64,000 bases of DNA from Sinotaia quadrata (Eukaryota; Mollusca; Gastropoda; Architaenioglossa; Viviparidae), in the NCBI GenBank assembly GCA_028829895.1, contig CM054182.1, positions 56,342,879-56,406,878 of the forward strand, given 5' to 3'. Both the position numbers and the translations under genes were made by a program. Below the pieces are notes generated by a model that was not told the DNA's origin, ran no database searches, and was given only the letters and a program-made list of their open reading frames with translations. Numbering within the stretch: position 1 is the stretch's first letter; each line of letters begins with the position of its first letter. Shown piece by piece: positions 14,540 to 26,739 of this stretch.

Positions 14540-14700
14540 GCTCAACAAGAGCATTAGGAAGCGGGTTTTGATCGATCGAGATCAAACAAACAAAAAAAAT
14601 CATTACCAATGAACACGGCTAGGCTCGAACCCACGACCTTATTCATGCACGGAGAGCGACCTTTATCTCGCAAGTCTTAGAGACAACTATTTATCACTAT
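14540..14700 (-). mobile_element. tRNA-derived SINE (minus strand)
   Basis: On the minus strand the sequence has a consensus polymerase III B box, GGTTCGAGCC within gtgggttcgagcc (plus positions 14622-14632). It is preceded by tRNA-like sequence (ctctccgtgcatgaataagg) and followed by a T/A-rich tail region. The A box is degenerate and no cloverleaf closes cleanly, so this is a SINE or tRNA relic rather than a functional tRNA gene. The boundaries are approximate. Confidence 0.6.
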
Positions 14701-16609
14701 TTATCACAATTTATCACCATAGCCTGTGAACATATTTTGCTTTTATAAATCTAGTGCAAAAGCTATAAATGCGATAGTCACGCCAGAACCATCCCATGAC
14801 TCCATGCCAAGTAGATGTGAAAGAAGAAAGAATGTCTTGCGGGGAAATGGCAACAATCGAATGGAGTCCTATATGTCTGTGCAATGAATTCTGATGTCAT
14901 CAAATGACAGATCGCTGACAATAAACTAGGAGGCCGGAATGACAGAGCACGTGCAAAACTGCATGTGGAGTGCTCGAGCGATCTCTGCACATAGTTTCAT
15001 GTCTAGTACAATTAGTGTCAATTCCACATTCGTGTTAGGTTGATTCATTCACTTTTCGCCCGCTTCTCTCGCTGTCTTTTAAATGCGTTTGTTCTTTCCA
15101 TTGATTGTAAGGCACCGCTTACATTGTTTTGATCTTGTGAACTCTTCATTGTCGCAAGAAGGAAACAACATTGAGTGCATGCATATTTACTCGATGTCAT
15201 CATTTGACCAGATTTAATGGCCACAACAGTGTAGTTAAATTAGAATCATAATCTCTTTAATAAACTGTTGAATGTTAAATCGTAGTAGATGTTTCCTTTA
15301 TGGGTGAAAACTAGGTCTATCCATTAGTGTCGTGAGTGACTGGTTTAATTTGTCAGTTGAAACATACATTTTCCAGTTAGGAAAATTCAGAATATGTGTC
15401 TGAATTCTTTGCATATTAAGGTAAAAATAGACAAAGATTAATTCGTTCTATGAATTTTATTTCGTTTTGTGAAGCATAACAACAATTTTCTTTGGACCCG
15501 TTGTTCTGATGAGAAGGCAGAGATACAGTAAAATGATCGCTCATTCGTGTTGTTTATTGAATACCGTTTGATATTTGATATTGTAGCCTAATCAATAACT
15601 CTATTTCAGGTGTAGTAAATATTTCCTCTCTTCCACAACAGTAAAGATATTTACTGTCACACAATATTCTGTAGGTGAAAAGCTTCTTACTATAGAAAAA
15701 GACATATCAGTCTTTAATCTATATTTAGCGAGCCCCCATCCACCCACTTTCTTCTCCATCATAAGGTTATCAATACTGCATAAGAAGGTCAATAAACTTA
15801 TTAAATCAACAATCAAATATATATACGACATATGCAATGAAATAGATTACTTGATATAAATTATTTCATGAAACCATAATTGAATTATTTCTATAATTCA
15901 CAGCCTTATGCTTCAAATACAATTCAACCATAATGTCAATACAAATACCAAATAGTCTTATCAGAGAATAGAAATAGAGTTATTAGAGATAAGTGATAAT
16001 AGTTTTACATAAACATTAACTGCTGCCTCAGTAGTCCTTCTGTGTTTTGTAACAAAGACACAAGTTATAGTCAGCAGTTATTACATCAGCTCTATGTGCC
16101 TCACTGGCACATTGAAAAACACTGTTCTGCTACTTAGAGTTAACCTGGGTGCTTTTCTCACCATGTCAACGTCTTCAAACAGAACAATAAATGTAGCGAT
16201 GTCAAGCAACGTCTCTACACCAGAAATTGTTCAGGTAACCAGCTTATCTTGCCACCACACACCATTGGAGTTGAGTGTGTTCTTACACTTATACACCACT
16301 TCCTGCATTTTTCCAGGGTTGGTCATAGTGGTTTACAATCAGTAAACCAGGAGGTTCAAATCAGGTCATCTTTAAATCTCAGCACATTGGCTGGCCTCAT
16401 TCTTGTAAATCATGACTATTGGATAATAAAAACTACTCACTAGTTTGCGTTACATCAGCATTTTCTAGAACATTCTTGACTCGAATTGTTTACTTCCAGC
16501 TCAGACACTTTCCAAACACCATCATAAGAAGTGCCCAAGATCGGGTTACTCTGAAAATTTAACAATTTATATAACAATTATATTTTAAAATATGGAGAGA
16601 CAAATTTAC
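14701..16609. other. AT-rich sequence, nothing recognised
   Basis: No arrays, RNA genes or protein similarity seen. Small frames (15601-15837 minus, 16094-16345 plus) have no supporting splice or family signals. Confidence 0.5.
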
Positions 16610-16680
16610 TCTGCTACATTATGTTATTAATAATTCTCCAGAAGACTCCATTCATCTCTCTCACTTGGCGGATATGATGG
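16610..16680 (+). repeat. Dispersed AT-rich repeat, partial copy B
   Basis: Shares ttatgttattaataattctc and tctctcacttggcggatatg with copy D, covering only its right half. Confidence 0.55.
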
Positions 16681-17674
16681 CACTATAAACGTTTTCTTTC
16701 TTCCATAACATTAAAGTCAAACATTTACCATCACACAATATTTCAAAAGGTGGAAAACGTCTTACCAAAGGAGAAGACAATCTATCTTTTAAAATATATT
16801 TACCCATATACCCATTGTCTCTCCAACATAAGGTTATTAATATGTGATAGAAAGTCAATAAAATTAGCAATAAATGTATTAAATCAGCAATCAAATATAA
16901 ACATATGAATATAATCAAAGAGTGTTGACTTTTATATCACTTCACAACAATATTCAATTCATGCTGGACAATAATTCATATTATCCTAGCATAGACATGA
17001 GCAGTCAATTAACATAAAGGTATAATCAAGTTCATGGATGTCATCATGGAAATGAGAGTAGTTTCAGAGAAATAAAGAAAGTCAAAGCACATAACCTTTT
17101 CAAAGATTATGGTAGTCACTGACACGTGTTCACAATCACACGGTTTACAACATGCCCTCATATGTACCTTCTAGGCACTTTAAACAACTGCTCCAGAATC
17201 CTCGATCAGCTCACAAAGTATACTGTAGTGAATCGTCCTGAATTTCACATGTACTTTCAAACACATCAGGAGGAATAGCTGGATTTATGGTGTGTAGTAC
17301 TCAACACACCAAAAGGAATATTCAAAATAATCTTCATGAATTCTCGAGACCAAACTCAATTCACCATTTCCACTGTATTGGCTTTTTTGAACTGAATTCA
17401 CAGAAATCAACTTATAACAACACGTTTTTGTTGTACTGATAAGTTGACGACAATGGTGGATTTACACTCCAACATAATCCAGTAGAGCACAGTAGTCACT
17501 GTCGCATGATGTGACAAAAGTATAAATAAAAAAGGCCTGTTCCTCTACACAAACGTCAAAACACTAAATTTCATATCTAAACTCCTTTCTCTCTTAGAAA
17601 CATTCTCATCTTAAAAAGTCCTGCAACAATTTCGTTAGCCCATTACACACACTGCATGAGAAATATAGCATCTA
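16681..17674. other. AT-rich sequence, nothing recognised
   Basis: Unique-looking AT-rich DNA. The minus-strand frame at 16661-16918 resembles the one at 15601-15837 (both include a run like LIADLI and a KENVY/RKYLL end), which hints at an old duplicated repeat rather than genes. Confidence 0.45.
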
Positions 17675-18015
17675 TCAAAATTCACAAGTATAATGTACAA
17701 CGTACTCAAATAGAAATAATGGTTCAGTTACATAAGCATTCTCTAATTCACAAATATAATGTACAATGTACTCAAATAGAAATAATGGTTCAATTACATA
17801 AGCATTCTCTAATTCACAAGTATAATGTACAATATACACAAATAGAAATAATGGTTCAATTACATAAGCATACTCTAATTCACAAGTATAATGTACAATG
17901 TACTCAAATAGAAATAATGGTTCAATTACATAAGCATTCTCTAATTCACAAGTATAATGTACAACGTCGTCAAATAGAAATAATGGTTCAGTTACATAAG
18001 CATTCTCTAATTCAA
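17675..18015. repeat. 66-bp minisatellite, 5 copies, open on both strands
   Basis: Units contain cacaagtataatgtacaatg and aatagaaataatggttcaat. Because 66 is a multiple of three, it yields a 22-residue repeat frame on both strands (plus KYNVQCTQIEIMVQLHKHSL; minus NAYVIEPLFLFEYIVHYTCE). No promoter, start context or splice signal supports translation. Confidence 0.94.
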
Positions 18016-18261
18016 ATCTTATATCAATAGCAAACATGTACGAAATAAGTCTAAGTCTATTCTTTCTTTATTAGTCAGTTAATTTACCATAAGCTAACGA
18101 TCGCCTTTATTCCCGAACTCGAGTTTTGTTCAAATTCAAAGTGATAGAGTACTTCTTCAACAAAAATAACTTCCGGTCCATCCCCATTGGATGATTGTTA
18201 TTAATGTGAGGCTATTAGTCAGAAAAACTACTCAACCAGTTAGAAATTGGATTGTATAAGC

Positions 18262-18480
18262 AATTTCTATCGTATAAACAAAAGGACTGTACGTTCATAT
18301 AAACAAAAGGACTGTACGTTCAAATAAACAAAAGGACTGTACGTTCATATAAACAAAAGCAAAGTACGTTCATATAAACAAAAGGACTGTACGTTCAAAT
18401 AAACAAAAGGACTATACGTTCAAATAAACTGAAGGATTATATGGTCAAATAAACAAGAGGGTACAGTGTGTTCAAATACG
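18262..18480. repeat. 25-bp minisatellite, about 8 copies
   Basis: Units of aaacaaaaggactgtacgtt followed by catat or caaat. Confidence 0.94.
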
Positions 18481-18639
18481 GAGGAGTGGACTTCTTCAGA
18501 GGTCCCGGGATAGATGTCTACTCTCTTTAAAATGCAAGCGTCTTCAAACTGTTCCTTAGTTTCCACAAGCGCCCTCTATCTATGATGGCAATCTTCATTA
18601 CATTAAGATAGTGAAGATGATATCGAGGATACTTTCGAC

Positions 18640-18780
18640 TAATGAGACTAACAGGTGGTAGACATGTTTGTCTGGAAAATTCTCATCACTTGTAATTAGT
18701 TATTGGATGATTCATTAATTATTAATAATAATAACCAATCACTAGGTGGCGTTGGCGTCACACGTACTACATTTTTAAAG
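18640..18780 (-). repeat. Dispersed AT-rich repeat, copy C (inverted relative to copy D)
   Basis: The reverse complement of this stretch reads ccacctagtgattggttatt and then aataactaattacaagtgat, aligning with 22180-22320. The two copies are inverted about 3.5 kb apart and could in principle pair. Confidence 0.65.
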
Positions 18781-20096
18781 TGACTCTTCTACCCCAGATT
18801 TTTTTAATTGTTTTATAATATCCAAGCTGAGCTTCCAACAAATCTAATATATATTTTTAATGTTTTACTAATGATACACATGTAACCAATGTTGTCTTCT
18901 GACATATAATCTATAGTGTGAAAGTTACATTGCTTCATCTACCGTGCACTCAAAGTGTTCGATTATGGTACATTTTCCATAATTAAAATAAAATTATTTA
19001 ATTTATAAAGTCCTATTTTTACCTGTCCAACAAATGCTCTATGCACATCCTCCCCTCACCCCCGTTTAAAGTACAATGTTCTGGCGGCATTGTTTGATAG
19101 ACAAATATTTAATTGGCTCTCCTAACAACCTTTACAGAACAGATAATGGTCATGCAAACAAGGAATGTTGAAAGAGAAGAGAAATAATACGGCTGGGAGG
19201 AAAAAATTAGGTGCGTTTCAAAAATCGAACAAGAACGTTCATTTAAAAATAAAACGAATATGCTTCGTCGCCATAATGCTTGTCGCAACGCAGATCAAAG
19301 CGGTTAAATTGGGATCCAGAGCAGCATTACTGTATTGGTTCAGTTCCCTTTACAGAAAACATTATTTCATTATCTGTCCGATGGAGATCTATATCCGTAT
19401 TTTATGCCCTTCTCTAAATCCACCCATCCACCCCTACCCCTGTTCCATCACCGAAAACCACGCCTCACCCATTTTGCTTCTTCCTGTGTTCAAAATGGGA
19501 GAGAATTACTTGGGAGAGTGAACAATTAGGTCCCCAAGCCGTCGATCACGGTGGGAAATTACGATTGCTGTCTCAAATGTCCGACCCTCGGAACCTGACA
19601 GGACTGTTGATGTCGTTAATCGACATGACCCTAATCACAGTGAATAAACACTTCGACCCCCATTCACTCTCCACCCCAACCCCTTCCCCGATCTCCGTGC
19701 AACTTTTAAAATGTATTCTGTCAACGTGTTGATCCTAATTAACTCTGACTATTTTAAAAATACTTCTATTTACTGACATCTAAATTTATAATCATTTCTA
19801 CTGACTGATCATGAAAAAAGAATTTGCAGGGAATTTGGAGGCCACTAATTACAGGTAGGTTAATTTAGCGAAAGTGACATGTACCAACAAAATAATCAGA
19901 AAAATCAATGACCTATTTTCTCTAAAATTAAAAAAGTAAAATAAATCAATGAAAAATAACAACGTATGTCTTAGTCAGCAGTTACTGTGGCGTCAATAAC
20001 AAGACGTGGGATATGTTGTTTATATTTTACATTACTATCTGCTGTTGTTAGCAAAAATAAAATTAAGAAACATCCCAGACACAGACACGCACAGAG
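18781..20096. other. Unique sequence, nothing recognised
   Basis: AT-rich with a moderately GC-rich part around 19300-19700. The 118-codon frame at 19165-19521 has no recognisable domain. Confidence 0.5.
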
Positions 20097-20172
20097 ACAA
20101 TTATGAACTCTGTACATAACTAGTAAAGCACTAAGACGATTATGAACTCTGTACATAACTAGTAAAGCACTG
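20097..20172. repeat. 39-bp repeat, 2 copies (locus 1)
   Basis: attatgaactctgtacataa followed by ctagtaaagcac. The same unit forms a larger array at 21769-21940. Confidence 0.93.
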
Positions 20173-20589
20173 TTACGTTTCCAGTATTTATTTAGAGACC
20201 CTGCTTAGGAAATTATGGAAACTTTAATTTACTATTTAAATTAATTCCTGCTCGTTCAACCTAAACAGACTGGTTGCCCAAATCATCATTTGACTAACTT
20301 AAAAATGTGTCGTGTAGTGCGGACAACAGATTTACAAACTGACAATTTGCGTACAAAGCTGGCTTGGAGTCGTTAAATTCCTCTAAATTAATATGCATTC
20401 GTTATGTCATTCAGCTCATTCGCCCCCATCCAAACCAAGAGTATCTATAGGTCTATCATGCATAAAACTATACTACGAAGAGGATTAACAATTAAATTTA
20501 ATAAGTTTTAACAATTTAATAAGATTTAATAAGTATAACAATTTAACAAATAGTTAATACGAGCGCGAAGTCTGATTCTAAGCCTCGAC

Positions 20590-20905
20590 TATTTAACGTG
20601 CTAAATGTCAACGAGAGAATTGCCTTGGAAACAAGTTCATTTGATTTCGGTACACCAAGCAATGACTTAGCTTGTGAAAGTGGCCACGTGTTCGAATCCA
20701 GTCCAGACCAGTCTACCTCACTTGTCTTCCCTCAGCAAGGATGCATACAGCATAACAATGGAACTGTCTTTCAGTATCACGCTGAATGGAATGGTAAGTA
20801 TAGACAGACGTGCAAACCTGCGCGTCGGCACTGTCTCGATATGGTAATAGGACAACAGTGGATTCAGCTCACTCATAGAGCTTGAACAGGGCTTTGTAGA
20901 ACAAG
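20590..20905 (+). mobile_element. tRNA-derived SINE (plus strand)
   Basis: A B-box-like gtgttcgaatcc (20688-20699) is followed by a GC-richer body (ctcacttgtcttccctcagc; gcatacagcataacaatgga) that contrasts with the AT-rich flanks. This is the arrangement of invertebrate tRNA-derived SINEs. An open frame of 95 codons crosses it with no protein family resemblance. The A box is weak and the ends are approximate. Confidence 0.5.
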
Positions 20906-21768
20906 GATAAAAATCCGACCTGAAAACAAGAATGTTTTTGTAATCATCTTGCGTTTAAGTTCGCCACCTAAGCACGATTAGTTTTTAAATGCTCGGGCTA
21001 GAAATTCGACATAACGCGTCGTTTACAATTTAGATCAAAAATATAGCTTGTTGTGTTTAACAAGCATGATGTATGAATTACCAAATATTTACAACGTTAA
21101 AATTTAGAGTTCATACAAAAGGGACAATTCAAACTAAGCAAAGTGCTTTACAATTTACATTAAAATTCACACGCAATAATTTGAATTACAATAGAAATTC
21201 ATGTCGGGCTCAGGCACTCCTGGCTCTAGTGAATTTAAGGTTATATAAATTAAAGTTACAATGGGCAAAGAGTTACAATGATTTATATACAATAACTTAT
21301 AGGTTTTTGTCATTTATCAACGAACCGTGCTTAAGCTCAATAGCAATACATAGCACAAAAATTACATACATAGTTCAAGAATGCAAAATACAATCAATAA
21401 AAGTGGTACCTTTAGTGAGAAGTCAAAATGTTATCTCAGCAATCACGTCGGCTGTCCTCTGACTCAACGAATTAAGCGACGGTACTGTACTACGTCAATG
21501 CTTCTGGTTCTCGGAGTGACTCTACAGAAACGCGTTCCCCTATTTATCAGAATGTATAGGACGCATCACGTGACTGGTCACGTGGTATGTAGTTGGTTCG
21601 AGAGTTTAGACAATGGCCTAAAGTTACATAATGTCTCTGACCTCTTTGTTAGAAGCTTCTCGATACTGAAGTATCATGGGAGAACTCTAAACAAAGGAAT
21701 TTCAAATTTTGATGTTTGAAAAACAAACAAGTTGGTCAAGGAGTCATGACATTTTTATCAGACTGTGA
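20906..21768. other. Unique AT-rich sequence with a palindromic E-box pair
   Basis: No recognised gene; the 129-codon frame at 21073-21462 resembles nothing known to me. CACGTGAC at 21567-21574 and GTCACGTG at 21577-21584 form a perfect inverted repeat. Confidence 0.5.
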
Positions 21769-21940
21769 CAAGCACTAAGACGATTATGAACTCTGTACAT
21801 AACTAGTAAAGCACTAAGACAATTATGAACTCTGTACATAACTAGTAAAGCACTAAGACGATTATGAACTCTGTACATAACTAGTAAAGCACTAAGACGA
21901 TTATGAACTCTGTACATAACTAGTAAAGCACTAAGACGAA
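21769..21940. repeat. 39-bp repeat, about 4.4 copies (locus 2)
   Basis: Same unit as 20097-20172. It is followed to about 22160 by a degenerate array based on ctagcgagtagact and ctctggcgagtggact. Confidence 0.93.
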
Positions 21941-22179
21941 TCGATCGCTAGCGAGTAGACTGCTTAGTAATGCGTCAAGCACAAGGACTGTTAGTGTTAT
22001 CTAGCGAGTAGAGTATTTAACTCTGGCGAATGGACTGTTAGCGAGTAGACTATTTATAACAACTCTGGTGAGTGGACTATTAGTATTATCTTGCAAGTAC
22101 ACTGTATATAATAACTCTAGCGAGTGGACTGGTTTAAAATTACTTAAACGAGTTGATTGTTAGTACTATGATGCCAACA

Positions 22180-22320
22180 TCACTTAGTTAATGATTATCA
22201 TTATTACTAATTAATTAATTATCCATAACTAATTACAAGTAATGAGAATATTAATTTATGTTATTAATAATTATCCAACAGACACCACTCGTCTCTGTCA
22301 CTTGGCGGACATACGGGGAA
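22180..22320 (+). repeat. Dispersed AT-rich repeat, copy D
   Basis: The best copy of a family of about 130 bp: cacttagttaatgattatca, then taactaattacaagtaatga, then ttaataattatcc and tctgtcacttggcgg. It matches the reverse complement of 18640-18780 over most of its length and parts of 4905-4950 and 16610-16680. It is probably a decayed MITE or SINE; no clear terminal repeats. Confidence 0.65.
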
Positions 22321-22529
22321 AAACCCACTAAGCTTCCAGTTTATTGCTTTATTACACCATTCTTTCTTACATTCCAGTCTCAACTTACAGTTTCCTGCAA
22401 TGGTATTTATTAGCCTGATTGACGCTCACAGCAGAATAAATACAGCATATAAAAACAATGTCAAGTATTAGCACACTACATATAAGCATCATAATTCACA
22501 ATTGTAGAAGTAAGAGTTCAGCTTTACAT

Positions 22530-22725
22530 TACAATCATCAACATTCAGCTTTACACACTGTCATCAATGTTCAAATTTACACACGATCTTCAAACTTCAG
22601 TTTTACACGCGATCGTCAATGCGCAGCTTTACATACGGTCATCAATGTTCACTTTACACACGGTCATCAATGCTCACCTTTACATACGGCCATCATAGTT
22701 CACTTTACACACGGTCAGAAAATCA
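22530..22725. repeat. About 27-bp minisatellite
   Basis: Units contain tttacacacggtcatcaatg with a variable ttcagc or gctcacc prefix. Confidence 0.85.
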
Positions 22726-22834
22726 ATGCCGCTCACTCCCTTCTTACTTTCAAATCCGAAATAATCGGATCATGAAAGAAAGGAAACTCTAATAGAAAGT
22801 CAAAGGAAAAGACAGTTTGTTACACATGTATAAG

Positions 22835-23095
22835 GTAAAAGACAGACAGTTAATTACAACTATATAAAGTTAAATGAAACAGTAGTTTCTTACAACTATT
22901 TGAAGTCAAAGAAACAGTAGGTTTATTTACAACTATATAAAGTTAATGAAACAGTAGTTTCTTACAACTATTTGAAGTCAAAGAAACAGTAGGTTTAATT
23001 ACAACTATATAAAGTTAAATGAAACAGTAGTTTCTTACAACTATTTGAAGTCAAAGAAACAGTAGGTTTATTTACAACTATATAAAGCAAAGAAA
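22835..23095. repeat. About 73-bp minisatellite, 3.5 copies
   Basis: Each unit pairs two related halves: aactatataaagttaaatga and aactatttgaagtcaaagaa, both followed by aacagtag. 23096-23800 is unremarkable. Confidence 0.92.
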
Positions 23096-23739
23096 ATACA
23101 GTTGTTATATCAAATTGTAGAACGCCAAAGTATAGGCAGATCATTACAAATCAACTGTATGCATCCTGAGATTATTCTGAACTCTTGATACTGCATTGAT
23201 TTATGCTGTCTTTGAACTGAAAATGAACCGTGTTAAAATATACAATTTTGTTTTTTTTAAAACATCGTAACGTCTTGATATATCTTGCTGGCAAGGTCAA
23301 ACATTTTCCAAAACTTGGATGCATTCTTATCTAGTGCTCTAATCTCATTTTAAAATGCTTTAAGTCGTTATTCGATCTTAATGAATGTGATTGAATGAGG
23401 TGATCGGGAAATAAATCAATTTCACTATGTATATAATAATTAAATGTCAAAATTATATCCAATTCCTCATTCACCTACTGTGTTACGGTTGTTATCCTTA
23501 TATCCGGAATCTGGAACAGAAAGAAGGTTGCAAAATTGAGCAGCGCAATGTACATGTGTAACTCTGTCTAGTGGTGTAATCTAGTACAAATGTTTTCCTT
23601 TATGAAAGCGTGTGCATTTCACAGGAGTTGCAGTGACTGAGAAAAATATGGCAGTCCTCTCATTGCAAACTCGTGTTGCCAAATTTGTCGTCATAATAAT
23701 TAAGGGAATCAATATCTCTCGCTTTTTTCTCTTACAGTG

Positions 23740-23814
23740 TTTCTTTTTTCTCTCCTTCTTCTCGCTCTCTCTTTCCTTATCTCTCTTATTTCTTTTTCTA
23801 ACATCTCTCTCTCA

Positions 23815-23868
<54 letters not shown>
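23740..23868. repeat. (CT)n pyrimidine tract
   Basis: Degenerate pyrimidine-rich sequence grading into a pure CT run at about 23815-23866. Confidence 0.95.
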
Positions 23869-23869
<1 letters not shown>

Positions 23870-23986
23870 GTAATAATAATAGTGTAAGTGCAATAATTTG
23901 TTAACTTTAATGATGAAGACGTAGGGCTTTAAGTACATATATAGACCTCAACATGTTTCGAAATTGTTATGTGCCTACATGCATAG

Positions 23987-23987
<1 letters not shown>

Positions 23988-24030
<43 letters not shown>

Positions 24031-24031
24031 G
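23988..24031. repeat. (GT)n(AT)n microsatellite
   Basis: GT run followed directly by an AT run. Confidence 0.96.
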
Positions 24032-24174
24032 GGAGGTAATTATATGCGGGTGTTCATACGTGTTTGTTTCTTTCTGCGAAGACAGAACTTAATCAGGCAT
24101 TGTGTAGAAATACTGACTACCTTGACTAATTTTAAGGATGAATAACTCGCAATTGTTTACTGACTAACAAAGTC

Positions 24175-24312
24175 GGGAAATGTCGGGACGAATTCTGTAG
24201 AGGACGTAATATATTTCGTGGCGAATTCTGTAGAGGACGTAATAATGTCGGGACGAATTCTGTAGAGGACGTAATATATGTCGGGACGAATTCTGTAGAG
24301 GACGTAATATAT
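24175..24312. repeat. About 32-36 bp minisatellite, 4 copies
   Basis: Units contain cgaattctgtagaggacgta followed by ata repeats and tgtcggga. 24313-24809 has no recognised feature. Confidence 0.93.
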
Positions 24313-24807
24313 AACATTCTGTTCGGCAAACGGAAGCAAGTGGAGAGTTGCGTGCATGTGTGTGTCTGTGGGTTATGTGGATGCGTGCGTGTGTGTTTGG
24401 GAGAAAAGTGAACAAATTAGTCAAAATGACTTTGTTCTGTTTATACTGCTTCCGTGCTTTCTAATTTGATCCGTCTCACCCGTGTGACAGAACTGAAGTG
24501 ACAACAATAAAATGTCCCAGTTCTCAGTAGGTATTTTTAATTTAATTTATTAATATGCTATCTACCATTCTTGCATTTAGTTATTAAATGCCCTCATCAA
24601 TGGTATTAAAAGGCAACAATTCCTTTATAAATTCATTCTCATTGTATTACTAAACTCCAATCAAAATTGTAAACAAACAGCGGTTTGAGATTCGAAGAAA
24701 AAATTTCTGTTAAACTGTTTTGCTTGACAGAAAGAACAATTAAAATGTATAGGTGGCACTTACTGGAACATTCGAAAATCTATCACGATGGATGAGTAGG
24801 AAACAGA

Positions 24808-24809
<2 letters not shown>

Positions 24810-24870
<61 letters not shown>

Positions 24871-25060
24871 TCTGTGTGTGTGTGTGCTGCATATATGTGT
24901 ATATAGGTATGTTTGAGCGTAGTATGTGTGCGTGCATGTGCATATACGTATGTATGTGTGTAGTATGTGTGCGTGCATGTGCATATACGTATGTTTGTGT
25001 GTAGTATGTGTGCGTGCGTGTGTGTGCATATGTGTGTGCATGTGTGTGTGTGCCGCTATA
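24810..25060. repeat. (GT)n followed by a GT-rich higher repeat
   Basis: A pure GT run (24810-24862) precedes repeated gtagtatgtgtgcgtgcatg and tgcatatacgtatgt units. Confidence 0.95.
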
Positions 25061-25194
25061 TGATGTGTCTACTACCGCTGGGTCTCTTGTAATAAGCTTC
25101 CTGTTTCTAAAAAAACTGATGAAATTACTCTTTAGTTGGTCTTTTGAATGGAAACTCCTTAACATAATTACTGGCGCCTGTACTTTATGTTCGT

Positions 25195-25331
25195 TGGAAA
25201 GTGATGAGTTCTTTATTAACTCCAACCCGGACGTTGTGCTGTCTCTGGCACACGGTCACATTGTCGAATGTCTGGCACTTCGCGGAGACGTCACGGTGCC
25301 GAGACTTCCGTTTCATTCAAAAAGAAAACAA
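25195..25331 (+). other. Open GC-richer segment, possible exon, unrecognised
   Basis: In the frame beginning near 25008 this segment reads SDEFFINSNPDVVLSLAHGH and then IVECLALRGDVTVPRLPF, ending at a possible donor (acaa|GTAATG at 25331/25332). Composition differs from the AT-rich surroundings. No family is recognised and the upstream acceptor is weak. It may be a decayed transposon piece. Confidence 0.2.
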
Positions 25332-25444
25332 GTAATGTCGCTGATAAAGACATGTAGTTTTCACTATACTTTTACATTTTTATGCTTTTGTACGGTTTTA
25401 ATTATTGTTCAGTATCCTTATCTCTTTTGTTTGTATTTGTCGTA

Positions 25445-25625
25445 TATAGTTTATCCTTCGTGTGAATTGTATATAGTTCAACCTTCGTGTGAAATGTATA
25501 TAGTTCATCCTTCGTGTGAATTGCATATAGTTCATTCTTCGTGTGAAATGTATATAGTTCATCCTTCGTGTGAAATGTATATAGTTCATCCTTCGTGTGA
25601 ATTGTATATAGTTCAACCTTAGTGT
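25445..25625. repeat. 27-bp minisatellite, about 7 copies
   Basis: Units tatatagttcatccttcgtg followed by tgaaatg, a multiple of three, so it opens frames on both strands. 25626-26339 is unremarkable. Confidence 0.94.
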
Positions 25626-26339
25626 GAATGACCCTTGTTTATTCTTATAGAGCATAGACTGATGATTGAGCGAGGGTTCAGACGATACAGACATTTAAAT
25701 ATATTCATGCAAAATATAAAAAAGTATAATACTGGTAAATCTCTTGTAAAAAAAAAATGTGGCGTACATTGCTCATGTGTTAGACTTGCAGGAGTAAATT
25801 AGAAGCTGTAAATGCACAATCCCATTTCGAATGTCGAAATCAGTTCCAGCTGCTTTGCTACGAGTAATTAAAATACAGGCATACAGACTCCAGGTGTTCT
25901 CCCAACTACGGAATCTGCATAAATCGGGTAACGTTTACAGTTTACGATGTGAAGCTACTACTTAACATCACAGCCAGTATCTTCAAGATACTGACCACTT
26001 GCAAAACTTAAAGCACCCACCTGTTTCTGCCATAACACTTAAAGCCTCATTGTGTTCCGGTATTTTGCACAATGCAAAAAAAAAAATGTCTGCAGATTTC
26101 GCGGCAACATAAACAGATAACAACTACGGTTCACAAATTGAAAGGGGATAGAAAAATTGCACGACGAGAGATCTGGTGAGTTTGGGATAACAATTGAAAT
26201 ATTTTGGGGTCCAGTAATTTTGAACGTAAGCATCAGTGTGGACGGGGATGTTGTCTTGATGGATAAAGCCTCATCCAGTTGTGAGCTGTGACAACTCTTA
26301 CCAAATTATTGAGTTGTAAAAGCCTTTAAATAGTAAGTA

Positions 26340-26635
26340 TCGTCAAATTACGACAAGTAACAAAGCACAAAGAACTCGTAATGTTGTAAAACATGTAGAA
26401 CACGATATCGTACAATTACGAGCTGTAACAATGCACAAAGAACTCGTAATGTTGTAAAACGTGTAGAACAAGATATCGTACAATTACGAGCTGTAACAAT
26501 GCACAAAGAACTCGTAATGTTGTAAAACATGTAGAACACGATATCGTACAATTACGAGCTGTAACAAAGCAGAAAGAACTCGTAATGTTGTAAAACATGT
26601 AGAACAAGGTATTGTACAATTATGACAAGTAACAA
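26340..26635. repeat. 68-bp minisatellite, 4 copies
   Basis: Units contain acgagctgtaacaatgcaca, aagaactcgtaatgttgtaa and tagaacacgatatcgtacaa. The reverse complement of one unit occurs at 27203-27288. Confidence 0.94.
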
Positions 26636-26739
26636 AATTTTTAAATATCAATGTTGTTGACTGACATAAAACATAAAAATATCAAATTGAATAAAATATA
26701 TAATATTCTCATGAAGCTAGTTGTTAATGTTAACTAACT

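Noticed and set aside
14600..14700. Functional tRNA gene at the B-box site
   Set aside because: No complete cloverleaf or clean A box; fits a SINE better. The same reasoning applies at 20690 and 43635.
17656..18037. Repeat-protein-like frames on both strands with 22-residue periodicity
   Set aside because: A 66-bp minisatellite is a multiple of three; the peptide has no known repeat fold and no gene signals.
19165..19521. 118-codon plus-strand frame
   Set aside because: Low-complexity composition with a second overlapping frame; no domain, signal or splice context.
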